From Anseranas semipalmata (taxonomy: Eukaryota; Chordata; Aves; Anseriformes; Anseranatidae): a DNA stretch of 64,000 bases. Positions 13,313-25,389 of this stretch are shown piece after piece. Position 1 is the first letter of the stretch, and each line of letters opens with the position of its first letter. A program made the translations under genes and the position numbers. Where the stretch lies: assembly GCA_013399115.1 (NCBI GenBank), contig VXAA01001244.1, positions 442,734-506,733 on the forward strand, read 5' to 3'. The notes beneath the pieces were generated by a model. That model was not told where the DNA came from. It did no database searches and saw only the letters and a program-made list of their open reading frames with translations.

Positions 13313-16300
13313 CGGAGACATTTGTGGGAAAAAAAGTCTACTGTAAAACTGAAAGATGAGAATGAAGAAACGCATGAATTTCAAAACTTTGTGGCTCAAG
13401 TAGGGTCAGTGCCAAAACCTGCTGAAGCAAACACAAAGTCAACGGTCAGGCTGGCTTTGTTTGACTCACTTTTGTCTGTCTCTTTGTTCTGTGGAAAGGT
13501 TTGTCAATTCACTAGCTGATACTCTTAGAAAATACCTGTTCTTCATGCAGATAATATGCTTCAGCAGCATTTCTTCTTTCTTATACTTCGTGCAACTGAT
13601 ATACTGGATTTTATACAAAACTGTAGGAGAGAGGTTATTTGTGCATTTGCAATCCTCACTAATGAAGCCCATAAGGAGCCAGTGACCTCTGCTCTCTGGC
13701 AGTTCCCCACCTGGAGATCCCCGGTGGTGGCCCCTGTGGGATCGGCCAGCACGTGGTGTGAGATCTGTGCGGGGTCACCTAGCAGCCTGGGGACGTGCTG
13801 GCAAAATGGGGTCTTGCAATGGTGGGGCCTCTGTCGCCATGAGGTGGGCTGTGAGGATGTACAGATGCTGACATCTCATTGGCATTAGAGACAGCAGCAA
13901 AATTAGGAGGAATTTTCATTAAAGGTAAAATATTTCCTAGGTTTGAAATATAGCTGAGGAAAAGCTTAATGCTGGAAAAGCATTTGCTTCATATAGGAGA
14001 CATGGAACTCCTAAAGGGCTGCAGAAAGGGGGCGAAAATGTCTTCTGCATCAACAGCGTAGGGCCAGCAAATGCCAGAAAGCCTTCAAGCTGCTGTTGTC
14101 TGCTTGCCATTTTGGCAGCATATGGAAAAACAGCCCCATGGTGGTTTGGTTCCTGGCAATCAGGTGTCTAATGTACAACAAGTGCGGGCAGTGAGAGCTA
14201 AAGACTGTACGAACATAGAGAGAACCTTAGGTACCAGGGTGAGCTTTGTTCTGTGTCTCTCCAAGTCCGTCAATTCTCCGAACTATATGAAAAATTTTCC
14301 AGTTTCCAGAAACTTCAGTAAAGCGGTGCTCACTAACACCAGTGTTGTAGGAAATTAGGAGGGACCCCACCCCAAACAGCTCTCAGATAGGCAAAGACTG
14401 ATTATCTAGAGGGGCAACAGGCAGAAAGAGAGCAGCTCCCAAGAAAAGGGTTGCTTGTGCTTTCAGAAGAACTTACTAGAAGCCACAATGTGCCTTGGAA
14501 GGAATGGGGATCATATTTCAGCCTTGGATTTTAGGCACACGTTGTGACAGCCTGCGGCAGACATGCCAGGAACTTCATTCCGTAAATCACATTTCTTGCA
14601 AAGGAGGCCTCTGTGCTCAGTAGTAGTAGCATTTGTTTCTTCTTTTTCTTGGCTGCTTTGCTTGGAAGTAGTGTAAAGACTTAACCCTGGTGAGAAGGAC
14701 CTGCAGAGAAATAATGGAGTATGTGAGAGCTCCGGCTTTTGCCTTGTTAAATGAAACTCAGTCTATATAAACACCCCTGAAAAAACGCACTGGTAATGCT
14801 GCAAACACAGGATTCAGCAACGGGCTGTTTTCATTTAGCTTTTTGGCAGCATTTTTAACAAGAATATGTTTTTTGTGACTTTCAAACCAGACACATCATC
14901 TTGGATGAACTATAATGGTAATAAAAGCATTGCAAATATCTCTATTTCTAACCCAGGTTGTGCTGGAAACATCTAACTACTTAGAGGAGAAATGGAGCCT
15001 TCATGTACCGAGAGTAATAACTTGCTTAGGAGTGTGTACTAAAGCATATTCCTATTTTTACTCACACCTCAGCTTTACTCTTATTGTTTCTCCTCTGGTT
15101 TGCTCAGTGCCTATCACACCATCTTGTTATAGATGGCTTTTCCTTTCATCTAACCATATTGCAGAAACTTCAGAAGCTAGTGCCCTTATGTACCTTGCCT
15201 TTTCCCTCTGAAGTATGTGGTGTGTTTAGTGTAATAGTGTTTCATATACACAAAGGCTGGTGTCTCGGCAAATGATTTGTTTGTAGAGGAAAGTCTGTTC
15301 AGCCAGCTGCTGAGGATGAGGAGGATCTCCGCTGCCAGGAAAGAAGATGCTGCAGTCTGGAGCAAGGTCTGCTTTGAACAGTTCTGTATAAATATTTTGC
15401 AAAGAAATGTGTACATGGAAATATGATGTTCAGCTTGACTATAGTGGTGATCCTAAAAAGAAAAAAAAAAAAAACCAAACAAACACAAAATAGTAATGGA
15501 GATGGTCATCATGAAAAGGGCTTAATTAGCAAGAGCACCCACTGACTTGTGGAGTAGATACGAGCAGCTGCAGTTCAAAATTCCTGCCTCTACCAGAGAT
15601 ATTGAACCCAGCCATCAGCTCTCACAGGCAACAGCCTCGTGTAACCCTCTGCATGTATATCTAGCTCCAGACTTTGGTTGGGTAGGAATTTACCCTCACT
15701 ACACCACCTGGAAAGCTTTTTCAGGATCTCCATCAATAGAAACTTTCTAACTTCCAGCTAACTTCCACATCTTTTACATTTGCTTGTCATTGCCAGCTGA
15801 TGAGCTTAGCACAAAGTGCCGTTAATCCTGAGCAGCACAACTCTATTCATCACAGTACCAAATTCAGCCTATTTTTTCTCGAGTCTGTTCTAATCCCATT
15901 CTCCCAGAATGCGTATTCCCATCTTTCTCTGTTTGACAGTGCTTCCCAGTCTTATGCTATCAGTAAAACTCATCAACGTGCTTTTATTTCCTGTGCCAAG
16001 AATATTAATGAAAATATCAAACATATCCAGCCCCAAGACCAAGCTTCTGGGAGCTTTCTTCTTGACTCCCTCCATACTGACAACCCCCTTCCAGTTTCAG
16101 ATGATATCTCTAGCATCCCTAAAAACTTCCCTCTGTCTCTCTGGTGGAAGGGTTGCCAGAAATGATGGGCTTTACCTGTTCTTCTGCCCAAAAGCTGGGG
16201 GAGGCTGCCCGTGACCTAGGGTGAGACTGCTGGCTTGTTCAAATAAAATGTTCCTCCATCCCTGGTTACTGAGCAGTCTACTGAAAGGCAGTGAGAGTTG

Positions 16301-17532
16301 GTCACCAGATTTAATGTGGCCAAGTTTTGATTTGTTTCAATTAATTTGTTCTATACGGTACTGAAAGAATGTAAAGAAGCCTTAAAAAGTCCTAATTTTC
16401 ATAGCAAGGAGTATCCTTTTACTATAGAAATGAGTAAAATAAGCAGCTGTTAACCGCCTACAAATAATTGAAGGTAGTCTGGAACCAGGTGAAGAAGGGA
16501 GTGAATGGGGAGGTGACTTAGTTAAGGCAACAGCCCATACCCAACTTCTGCAAGGCTGATGTGTTTTATAGTCCTCTGAGGTGGCTGAAATATGTTGTAA
16601 GCCTCTTCTGCCCTTTGACATGCCTGAAGCAGTCTCTGTAGTGCAAGGCCAAGAAGTACATCTTTTCTAATAGAAAGATGATCAGAAAGTGCAGGAACTC
16701 TTGGATCTGGAGCTGTCTCAGGGACAAAACACATCTGTTTGTTGTCAACCTTAATAATAATGTGTCAAGTGTGAAAATAAATTGCATCTTTCACAAAAAT
16801 GTTGAGACTGTAAGAATTAAAGGTAAATGGATAATTCTCACTGGGATCCCTCCAGTACCTCACGTACCTTCCTTTGATTAAAACACAGGCTTGCTGTCCG
16901 TGATGGTGTAGATTTGGTATGTCATAAAAAAGCTGCTTGTTACCAAAGCAGCCTTCCCCCACCCCCCACCCCGGTCACACACACACACCTTGAAAAGGTG
17001 CCATTAGCATAGAGGAGCTCACCCAGCCTTGGAGCGGAGCTGTCCTTGGAGGATGCTGGTCCTACCGCCCTGCACGTGCACCAACACAGACCCTCCAGAA
17101 GCTGCAAGTGAAACAAATACTGAAGTCATGGCCTCCAAACTCACTGCATGTTTCCATGCAGAAAACCAGCGACTCGCCATGCCCAAAGCTGTGTGTCTAC
17201 TTTTTCACCTCTGTCCTTCACCCAGCAACGTGCATGGCTCTCAAGGGGTAATGAATCACAGATCATTGCAGTGTATTTGAGTGTCACAGCATGAAGGAAT
17301 GAGAGTGCAATAACGTTGTTGTTATTATTTCACCCTGTGCAGTGTGTCACGAGGCATGCAGTGAGTTAACTTTGCGGTGTGCTATCACTTGTAATTGCAA
17401 GACAGCCTCTTTGCATGACTGCTACCCAAAGTCAAGCTACAACATGCAGGAGGCACCGAGACACACCTCTTGGAGCTGTGCTTTGCCTTCCCTTTCGCCT
17501 TTCATTGCTTTAGCACTCAAATATTGAATGGA

Positions 17533-17594
17533 AAATAAACAATGTTTATTTTTATTGTTTATTTTCAGATTTTCTGTGCCAAACACAATAAACA
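17533..17594. promoter_or_regulatory. Cluster of four forkhead-type motifs
   Basis: AAATAAACA at 17533-17541 and TGTTTATTT at 17543-17551 form a perfect 9-bp inverted repeat around one base. A second TGTTTATTT lies at 17556-17564, and CAATAAACA, the reverse form of the core, at 17586-17594. TGTTTA is the core recognised by FOX (forkhead) proteins. Four cores in 62 bases is dense, although AT-rich DNA raises the chance rate. The site lies about 14 kb upstream of the FGFR2 CpG island. Enhancer function is inference. Confidence 0.4.
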
Positions 17595-18859
17595 TTCCCC
17601 ATGCCATGAAGCATAGATGGTCACAGAAACAGCCTACTTGCAGTGCATGTTCCTGCTGATCTGTGACTATGCACGGGGTCCTTGCCTGTGTGCTATGCTG
17701 TGGAGCTTCAGTGTTGTGTTCATCTTGCAGTTTAATAATGTTTGACGCCACACAGTCTATTGGCAGGTGGGATGGGAGCTCTCAGAGGGGCCTGTGCCCC
17801 CAGCTGCCAATGTTCCTAGCACATTGCTGGGGCAGGGGCTGCTGGGACACACCTTTGCTCCAGGTGGACTTGCTGGGTGCTGTTGGCGCTACTATGTGTT
17901 TGCTTCCATAACCCATTTGCTGTGAATCACCTCTCTCTCTCTCCAAAGCCCACAGGACTATTTAATTGGAAAAGAAAATTGCTGCACTAGTGATATAGTG
18001 GTGTAACTCTAGGCTTTGCCAAAGGAGATGGATGAGGTCACGGCATATGGGAGTAACCTCTAAGAACAAAGTCTTGGTGGTGGGAACAAGCTGATCACCA
18101 CCACCTTGCATGGAGTGAGGTCTTAGGACCATGGGGCTGCTCCCGCCTGGGAGGTGGGAGCCTGGAGCCATCAGCAGACCTGGGGATGTGTTGCACCTTC
18201 CATCGGTCAGGTGGCATAGCTGGTGTGTGCTAGCAGCATGCCCTGCTATGATGACCATGCTTTATTTTCTTCCAAATGTTAACTTGGTCTAAAGAAAATA
18301 ACCAACTGTAATTTTTGTTACTCAGGAAATTACTGTATAGTAAATTTACACCGCGTCTTATTCTGTGCAAACCCTCTACAGCAGCTTGTGCATTACCCCA
18401 CTCTTCTCTGTGTGGACACACCGTTAGCTCAAGGCTGCTTGTGTGGAGAAAGAGCTCTTTAATGAAGAAAAGTTATAATGAGGTTCTGTGGCTGAAAGCT
18501 GAAGCTGAAGAATTCAGGCCAGTAATAAGGTGTGCATTCTTGGCCACTGGAGAATTTAATATCTGAAACAATTTGCCTAGGGACATGATGAATTCTCTCT
18601 TTGAAAACTTAAATTAAGATGGGGTTATTTTTTCTAAACAATCTGGTTCAACCAGAAGTTATGGTCTTGGTGCTGGAGCTACTGGGATCGAATATATTAC
18701 CCAGCAGTGTAAGAGTTCAGACCAGACCCTGCAAGCCTCCGCTTGGGTGAAATAAAGCATTAGAATGGTATATTAAAGCATTGCTTACCCTAGTGTTTTG
18801 GATCTCAGCTAACTCAACCTCCCCTACATGAAGAAATGGGGAAAAAGTGAGAACAAATG

Positions 18860-18937
18860 ATATATATATATATATATTTTTTTTTTTTTTCCAGGATTCA
18901 TTTTTATTTTTTTTTTTTTTTTTTTTTTCTCTAANNN
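18860..18937. repeat. (TA)n and poly-T tract ending at a 3-base N run
   Basis: TA repeats occupy about 18860-18876, followed by poly-T to 18890, a short unique spacer, and a second T-rich run at 18901-18928. Three undetermined bases sit at 18935-18937. Length here is probably unreliable because homopolymers assemble badly. Confidence 0.85.
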
Positions 18938-19719
18938 TTGTATATTCCTGCAATAACTTTGCACAGACATTAAATGTGTTTGACCTGAAAGGCATTGGAT
19001 CACCTTTATAAGAACTTCTTGATCTCTTTCCTTGTCCTGGGGAATGGGATACAGCCTACCTGGTAGAATACTGGAGCAAAGGGATAATTTACCAGGAAAT
19101 ATCCCAGGCCAAGCAATGAACTGCACGGTACAGCAGCCTTCTTTCTACTCATTTTCCTGAAAAAACAATCCTTGTGTTTAAGTATTTCAGGAATGCAAAA
19201 TAAAGTAATAGTAATGACTTTGAGCCATTAAGAAGTATATTTTTTTTACTCTTCCCTTAGCACACTGCTGGGTAGAAGGGAGTTTCACAAAAGCCCGTGT
19301 GTCTGGCATGGCACAGAGCTCCCTGGCCCCAGGGCTGCCTGCTCAGGGTAGGATTGCTGCCCCTTCTCCAGCCAGTGCCGTGGAGAGCGGTTGTAGCTGC
19401 ATTCAAAGCATTGCTACCTGCTGGAGTAGTCCCCTGCATCCGCAATCACCTGCAGCTTAGTTGGGACCAGTATGGGCACAACTGGAGATTTTGATGGACT
19501 ACTGGAAATGCCTAGGGGCGCAGGAGCAAGCAGTGCACTTACCACAGCTGTGCTAAACAATTAGCAGCAGGTTTCTGATGAGAAGGAAGAGGGGAGTGAG
19601 AAGATGGTCATTATTACAACACCATAGAGGCATCACCTGCAATCCAGGAGTACCCTACATATTCTGTTGGCACTGTACAGGTCTGCTAAATTAATTTGAC
19701 AATGATGATCTAGATGGGC

Positions 19720-20616
19720 CTTTGTGCTTATTGTGGATGACACTAAATTAGTAGGAGCTGTTGACTCCCTTGAGGGTAGAGAGGTCTTGCAGAGAGATCT
19801 TGACAAATCAGAGAGCTGGGCAATCACCAGCAATATGAAGTTTAACAAGAGCAAGTGCTGGATTCTGCACCTGGGATGGGGCAACCCTGGCTGTATGTAC
19901 AGACTGGGGGAGGAAAGGCTGGAGAGCAGCCCTGCAGAAAGGGATCTGGGGGTTCTGGTTGACAGCAAGCTGAACATGAGCCGGCAGCGTGCCCTGGCAG
20001 CCACAAGGGCCAACCATGTCCTGGGGCGCATCAGGCATGGCATTGCTAGCTGGTCGAGGGAAGGGATTGTCCCGCTCTGCTCTGCACTGGTGCGGCCTCA
20101 CCTTGAGCACTGTGTGCAGTTCTGGGCACCACAATATAAGACATACATCTTATACATCTACATAGAGAGTGTCCAAAGGAGCACTACAAAGATGGTGAAG
20201 GGTCTGGAGGGCGAGATGTATAAGGAGTGGCTGAGGTCACTTGGTTTGTTCAGCCCAGAGAAGAGGAGGCTGAGGGGAGGCCTCATGGCGGCCTGCAGCT
20301 TCCTCACGAGGGGAGCGGAGGGGCTGGCGCTGATCTCTGCTCTCTGGTGGCAGCGACAGGACACGAGGGAACGGCATGGAGCTGTGACAGGGGAGGGTCA
20401 GGCTGGGTGTTAGGAAAAGGTTCTTCACCGAGAGGGTGGTCGGGCACTGGAACAGGCTCCCCAGGGAAGCGGTCATGGCACCGAGCCTGACAGAGTTCAA
20501 GAAGCGTCTGGACAACACTCTCAGACACGTGGTCTGATTTTTGGGCGGTCCTTGAGTTGGACTCAATAATCCTTGTGGGTCCCTTCCAACTCAGGATATT
20601 CTATGATTCTATGATT
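19720..20616 (+). mobile_element. CR1 non-LTR retrotransposon, 5'-truncated, 3' end intact
   Basis: The sense strand encodes the end of a CR1 reverse transcriptase and the following C-terminal region: a VDDTKL box (usually ADDTKL), MKFNKSKC, DLGVLVDSKLNMS, SALVRPHLEHCVQFWAPQYK, then LGLFSPEKRRLRGGL. The frame breaks at about 20411, and the last part (WNRLPREAV, FKKRLDNTL, then stop) continues in another frame. The 3' end is the avian-type 8-bp repeat, two ATTCTATG units plus ATT at 20598-20616. The copy is 5'-truncated just before the catalytic aspartates, so it is inactive. Frameshift, loss of the conserved Ala and other substitutions show it is old. Confidence 0.93.
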
Positions 20617-21248
20617 ATTTCAACTGTTCCTATGTGAGAACCCTGAAGAAAAAGAAAAAGATAGGCCCATTTGCATAGTCTATTTGGCTTTTCTCTGTCA
20701 CTAATGGTAGCAGTGAATGAGTGCATACAGGAGCTAGGGACTGTGAAACTTGATTGTCTTGTATGTGAATGAGTAGTCTTCTGTTAACATTCCAGAATTA
20801 GTAGGTAGATAAGAAGGTGCTTTTTGGGGAAATCAACGTAGCGATTCCAGTATATCCCATGATTTCACATTAAAATTTATTCTGTGGGCTGACTTGATTA
20901 GCACTCAAACTGTGTCACCACAACTCCATCAGACTCCCTCTTTTGTACTTTAGGAAATCATTCTAATAAATGTTGTGGATTATTTTAACTTATTTTATTC
21001 TAAACAGAGCAGGGGTAGAGGAGAACCGAATTAACTATCTACTTCATGTGATGTTCTTCTGAAAAGCTCAAGGGATAAAATACTGGAATGATTCTTTGAT
21101 TTGTTATCAAGTGAAAGCCTGGACCCATCATTTTGCCAATGCTAAATTATTCTTCATTATATATAACACAGCTTCACAAATTCATATGACTTTTTAGAGC
21201 TTATTGCCCAATATTCATTGAAACTAACAGAAAAAATCATGCTTTCAT

Positions 21249-21288
21249 AAAAAAAAAAAAAAAGAAAGAAAGAAAGGAAGAAAGAAAA
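21249..21288. repeat. Poly-A followed by (AAAG)n repeat
   Basis: Fifteen A residues run into several GAAA units with one GGAAG interruption. A simple repeat; possibly a former retroelement tail, but no body is visible. Confidence 0.85.
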
Positions 21289-24200
21289 GCACTCTAGGAA
21301 AAACATATATTTACCTGCAAGAATTTTCATTTTTGAAAAAAAAAAAAAAGAATATTTTACTGAAAAATATCTTGGGGATAACTGCATATGTTTATCTCCC
21401 AGAGTTTACTGCAAATAAACAGCTAGACAGAAGACTTTTCCTTACAGAAGCTGCCTTTCCTGGCAATGAAGTGCAGACCTGCAAAGTTCTGCTGGGTTGT
21501 AATCCCTGGCTGGCGCTCAGGGCTGGCAGCTGGGAAAATTCTTATGTTCTTCTGACTTCATGGCTTTCATCAGCAAAGACAGGCAGGGTGGTATTTTAAG
21601 GTTGTAGCTACCAGGAGGGTACATACTAAGTTGGGAGGAATACCCTAAAGATGGGCAATGTTTTGATTTATACAATGAATTTCAAAGCATGCCATTGAGA
21701 ACTTTGTGTGGATAATTTTTGCTGGGCAGATGTTTCCACATTGGCCTGAGACACACACTTTATTTTAAAATGCTTTCTGGAATGAACAGTCAATCTTTAT
21801 TGTCCTAGCCTTGCCCCTGGCTCTCTTTCTTCAAACTCACACTTAACTCTAGAGCAAATGTTTCTGCTAATAAATTTACCACAGTTTTTGTGGTCTAGCA
21901 TATTTCTTCAAGGAAAACAATTTTTTCCTTTATACTGAAAGGTGAATATTCACCTAAGTAGAAACTGAGTAAGGCTGGCTATTTGTGTGCCCCTTCTATC
22001 AGAAGAAGAAACTCATCCTTATGTTGAAACCTTGAAATATTTTGTTAACTTCTAATCAAGAAAAAAAAAAACTCTTAATAAGGAGAAAGAGAGCACACAG
22101 TGAGCTCCTGACAAATATCTATATATTTGTAGTTTATGTTTGTAACAATAAAGAAGATCATTAAAATTCCAGTATATGAGACATGTGCAATGGTCAGAAA
22201 TCCTAATTAGATGGTATTGCCAACTAGCTGCTGATACCTTCTTTTGGTGGTTTTGTAAGATGTAGAGAGCCTGGAATGCTGCTAAATACCCTGCCCTGTG
22301 GTGATGCTGCATGAGTAAAGGAAGTCTCTGAGGTGCTCCCTAGCAGTAGGTCCACTCAATAATAAATGGATAGGAACAGACAAAACCAAGTGCATATAAC
22401 CAAGCCTTCGCCCGGACGATGATATTTTGAATGGAAAACTGATCTTGGGGAGATTAGATACCCAGCCCTCACACGGAAATAATTTCCATTGCTTATCTGC
22501 AAGCCCCTCTGCTGTATGGGTGAACTGAAGTCAAATATTACACTTTAAAAGACAATTACGTGTCCTTCACTTCCTCGAGCCCCTCAAAAGCCAAACAGCA
22601 CTATCTAATCTAAACCACCCCAGCTCTTCTCCAGCCCCTCAGACATATGCTGCACATTACATTTCTGCAGAAATTCATTGCAGTCTGGTTCAGCAATCCC
22701 TTTGAAGTCCTCGGGAGCTTATCTGTACTCCAGCGAGACAGGGTGTGTCTCCCGGGCAGCTTGCATGCGACTGTAAAGCAGAAATCTACCCCAGAGGCCA
22801 CAGGTGCCTCTCTCTCTATTTTTTTTTCTTTTCTTTCTGAGTATCGAGAAATCTCCATAATTCATCCCAGAATAAAGGGCTGCATCTCGAGGCTGTCACT
22901 TTTGCTGAGGGCCTGAGGCACTCCTGGGCATGAGCAGGAGCATGGTGTGAGACACATCATGGTGTCCCGCAGGTCCCTTGACAGGGGGCCATGCAGCCAC
23001 ACCTCTTGGCTCAACCCTACAGAGGCACGGTATGCTGCCTTAAACATGAGAGGGACAGAGGAAGTGAGTAAGAGATGCCCATACAAAAAGCTTCTTGGAT
23101 ATGATACCAGAATTACCCATATTCTGATGAGTTCTGTCTGGAGGATCAAGCAGTGTCACAGGGGCAGCTGCAGTAATTACTTTCCTGGAAAAAAAAAGCT
23201 TCAGGAAAGCACTGAAAGCAGCCACAGCTGCCCTTCAGTGCAGCTGAGCAGGTAGAAACAAGGGGGAGCCGGCACTGAACACCGGCTGAGCCTTTCCAGA
23301 CCGTCTCTGTCTCCCAGAGCAGAGCTCCAGCACTGGCACCAGAGCACCCCGAGCCTCCAGGTGCCCCCCCAGGGGCAGCCTTCCCCTGCCCTCTATCCAG
23401 AGGTGATCAGGAGCCCCTGCATCCCTTATTCCCATTCCCACACAGCTATGGATCCCCTTTCCTGGGGACCACAGATGCTCTCCCAAAAAAGACTGGAGGA
23501 TGGTTTATTGCCACAGCAGTAAAACAAGTCTGACGTTAATCCTCAAATGAAAATGGCTGAGCAAGTCTGTTTATGTTGATTTAAGATTGTTCTTGTTACA
23601 TTCTTGAAACTACTGAGTTTATTTTGTAATCCATCTGAATGACAGTTTGCTGCATTTTGAGGTAATTTTCAATTGTGCTGCACTTAACTGTTCTTTACCT
23701 CCTCCCTGTTAGTATGTGTAGAAAAATGCACATCATTTTTGAACCCCTAATCTGTAGCCTCTGAAGTCTCTGCATCAAAAAATAGAGACAGAGCATTCCT
23801 TGAGAACAAGAAAGTTTGGGGGGACTGATGAGACCTTCCAATCTGCTGAAAGGTGACAATTTTACAGCGCTGGCTTTTGGCTAGAGGAGGGTTCAGCCAA
23901 GCAGCACTTCTTCTGTTTATTTTCTGAATGTTTGAGTGAATGCACGTCTCTATCGATGTTTAGAGAGTGGCAGCACTGGCGATGGCGTTTATTTATTCGC
24001 AAGATATGTATCATGCAAACAGCTGCGAGCTGCTTCTCCTCACTGCTCTGTGAATGCCTTCAGCTCTGACCCCAGCAGACCACCCCCTGGCACCCCCGGC
24101 TAGCGCGGCCTTCCCGGGAGCCTCCTCCCTGGGAGGCTGCTGTCTCTGTGCTGCCTCTTCTCTAGCAAGAAGCACGTTGGTAGGTTTCCCCACCGCACAA

Positions 24201-25370
24201 AGCAACGCGAAGGCAGTTTTGCCAACCACGCGCTTTCTGCTAACTGCCTTTGAACGGCTGTTTGGCTTGTGGGCTGGCACCTTAGTGGGTGTAAATTGAT
24301 GAACAAATCTAACTTGCACCAGATGTCCCAAAGAAGCCTTTTCTGTAGAGGCCTTTTCACCCACTGCTCAAGTCCTGTGTTAAAAAAATGACAGTGGCCA
24401 TAACCACCTCTGAAGGACCCAGTGCCACTTCTGGCTACGAACATTTCCTGTCACTGGAGCTCAGTGCAGCAGGCAAGAACACAGACACCTAGATTTTGGA
24501 AGATTTTTTTTCCTCTATTGACTTTAATTTCCTTCTCTCACCATTAACAGAAGAGCTCCAAATGGGTAACAGTTTTGTCAGGTTTTTGAGTGCAAGACAT
24601 GAGGAAGGATTTTCTCCTGGGCCCATTTGGTGATCTTGTCAGCATTTGAGGAGAGGAGGCCTCATTACTAAAGCCTGGTTGTGACAGATCCGAGGACTGG
24701 AAAGATTTTCCTGGAGGACAAAGCAGCTGGATCTCTCTAACATGATGGAACCACAGCTTGATCTTCCTCTGGGATCTTTTGCAAGTCATTGCCTGTGGCA
24801 GGTGGGGTTAACCAAAGGGATAACGGACCATCCTCTGCTTTAGAGGAGATAAAGGACATGTTTCTCATTCCTGGTGAACTTCTTGTCATTGTCCTTTTAA
24901 CTGCTCTAGGAGCAAACGCTTGCAACTCTCACAGGCTCTTTTTTCTTTCTAGACAAGACCCAAACCTGCATTTCTGCCCTGCATGGAATTAAAACCCTCT
25001 GGACATTAACTTGCCCAGGCAATCTCTAGCATTGCTACGCTACATTATTTCTATATACAAAATTTTAAGTGCAAATGAATTTAATGCTGATTATTGCTTG
25101 TAGTTACTGGTGTCTCTTTGTTTGCGGAGGCAGGGTTAAACAGTGTGTTAATTCTTATCTGTAAGTGATTTTTTCCTGTTGAGCACAATTCCAAATGCAG
25201 CTCCTTTGCTTTTGGTTTAATTTTTCACTGCTTGCTTTTCCCCCACCCTCCCTCTTCGTTGTACTCTGCAGATCACAGTAGTTTCTGTTTAAAATGTTTC
25301 AGCCTCTCCGTTTTCCAGAATTTAATTGGGAGCCTGTTGCTACATGCTGAGCAGGGTGGGACTAGGAGTC

Positions 25371-25389
25371 TTTTTTTTTTTTTTTTTTT
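25371..25389. repeat. Poly-T run
   Basis: Nineteen consecutive T residues followed by cccctcag. It resembles a pyrimidine tract plus acceptor, but no exon evidence follows. Confidence 0.85.

Larger units (their letters stand above)
10501..19719. other. Intergenic region, middle part
   Basis: No gene recognised. The stretch contains two further relics of the palindromic repeat (12899-12960, 13235-13312), an A-rich/AAAC repeat at 13004-13029, a short CA repeat at about 16976-16988, a cluster of forkhead-type sites (17533-17594) and a (TA)n/poly-T tract at 18860-18928. Open frames here, up to about 120 codons, look like chance frames. Confidence 0.65.

Noticed and set aside
19724..20413. 229-codon open frame as a possible host gene
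   Set aside because: It is the decayed reverse transcriptase end of a CR1 retrotransposon.
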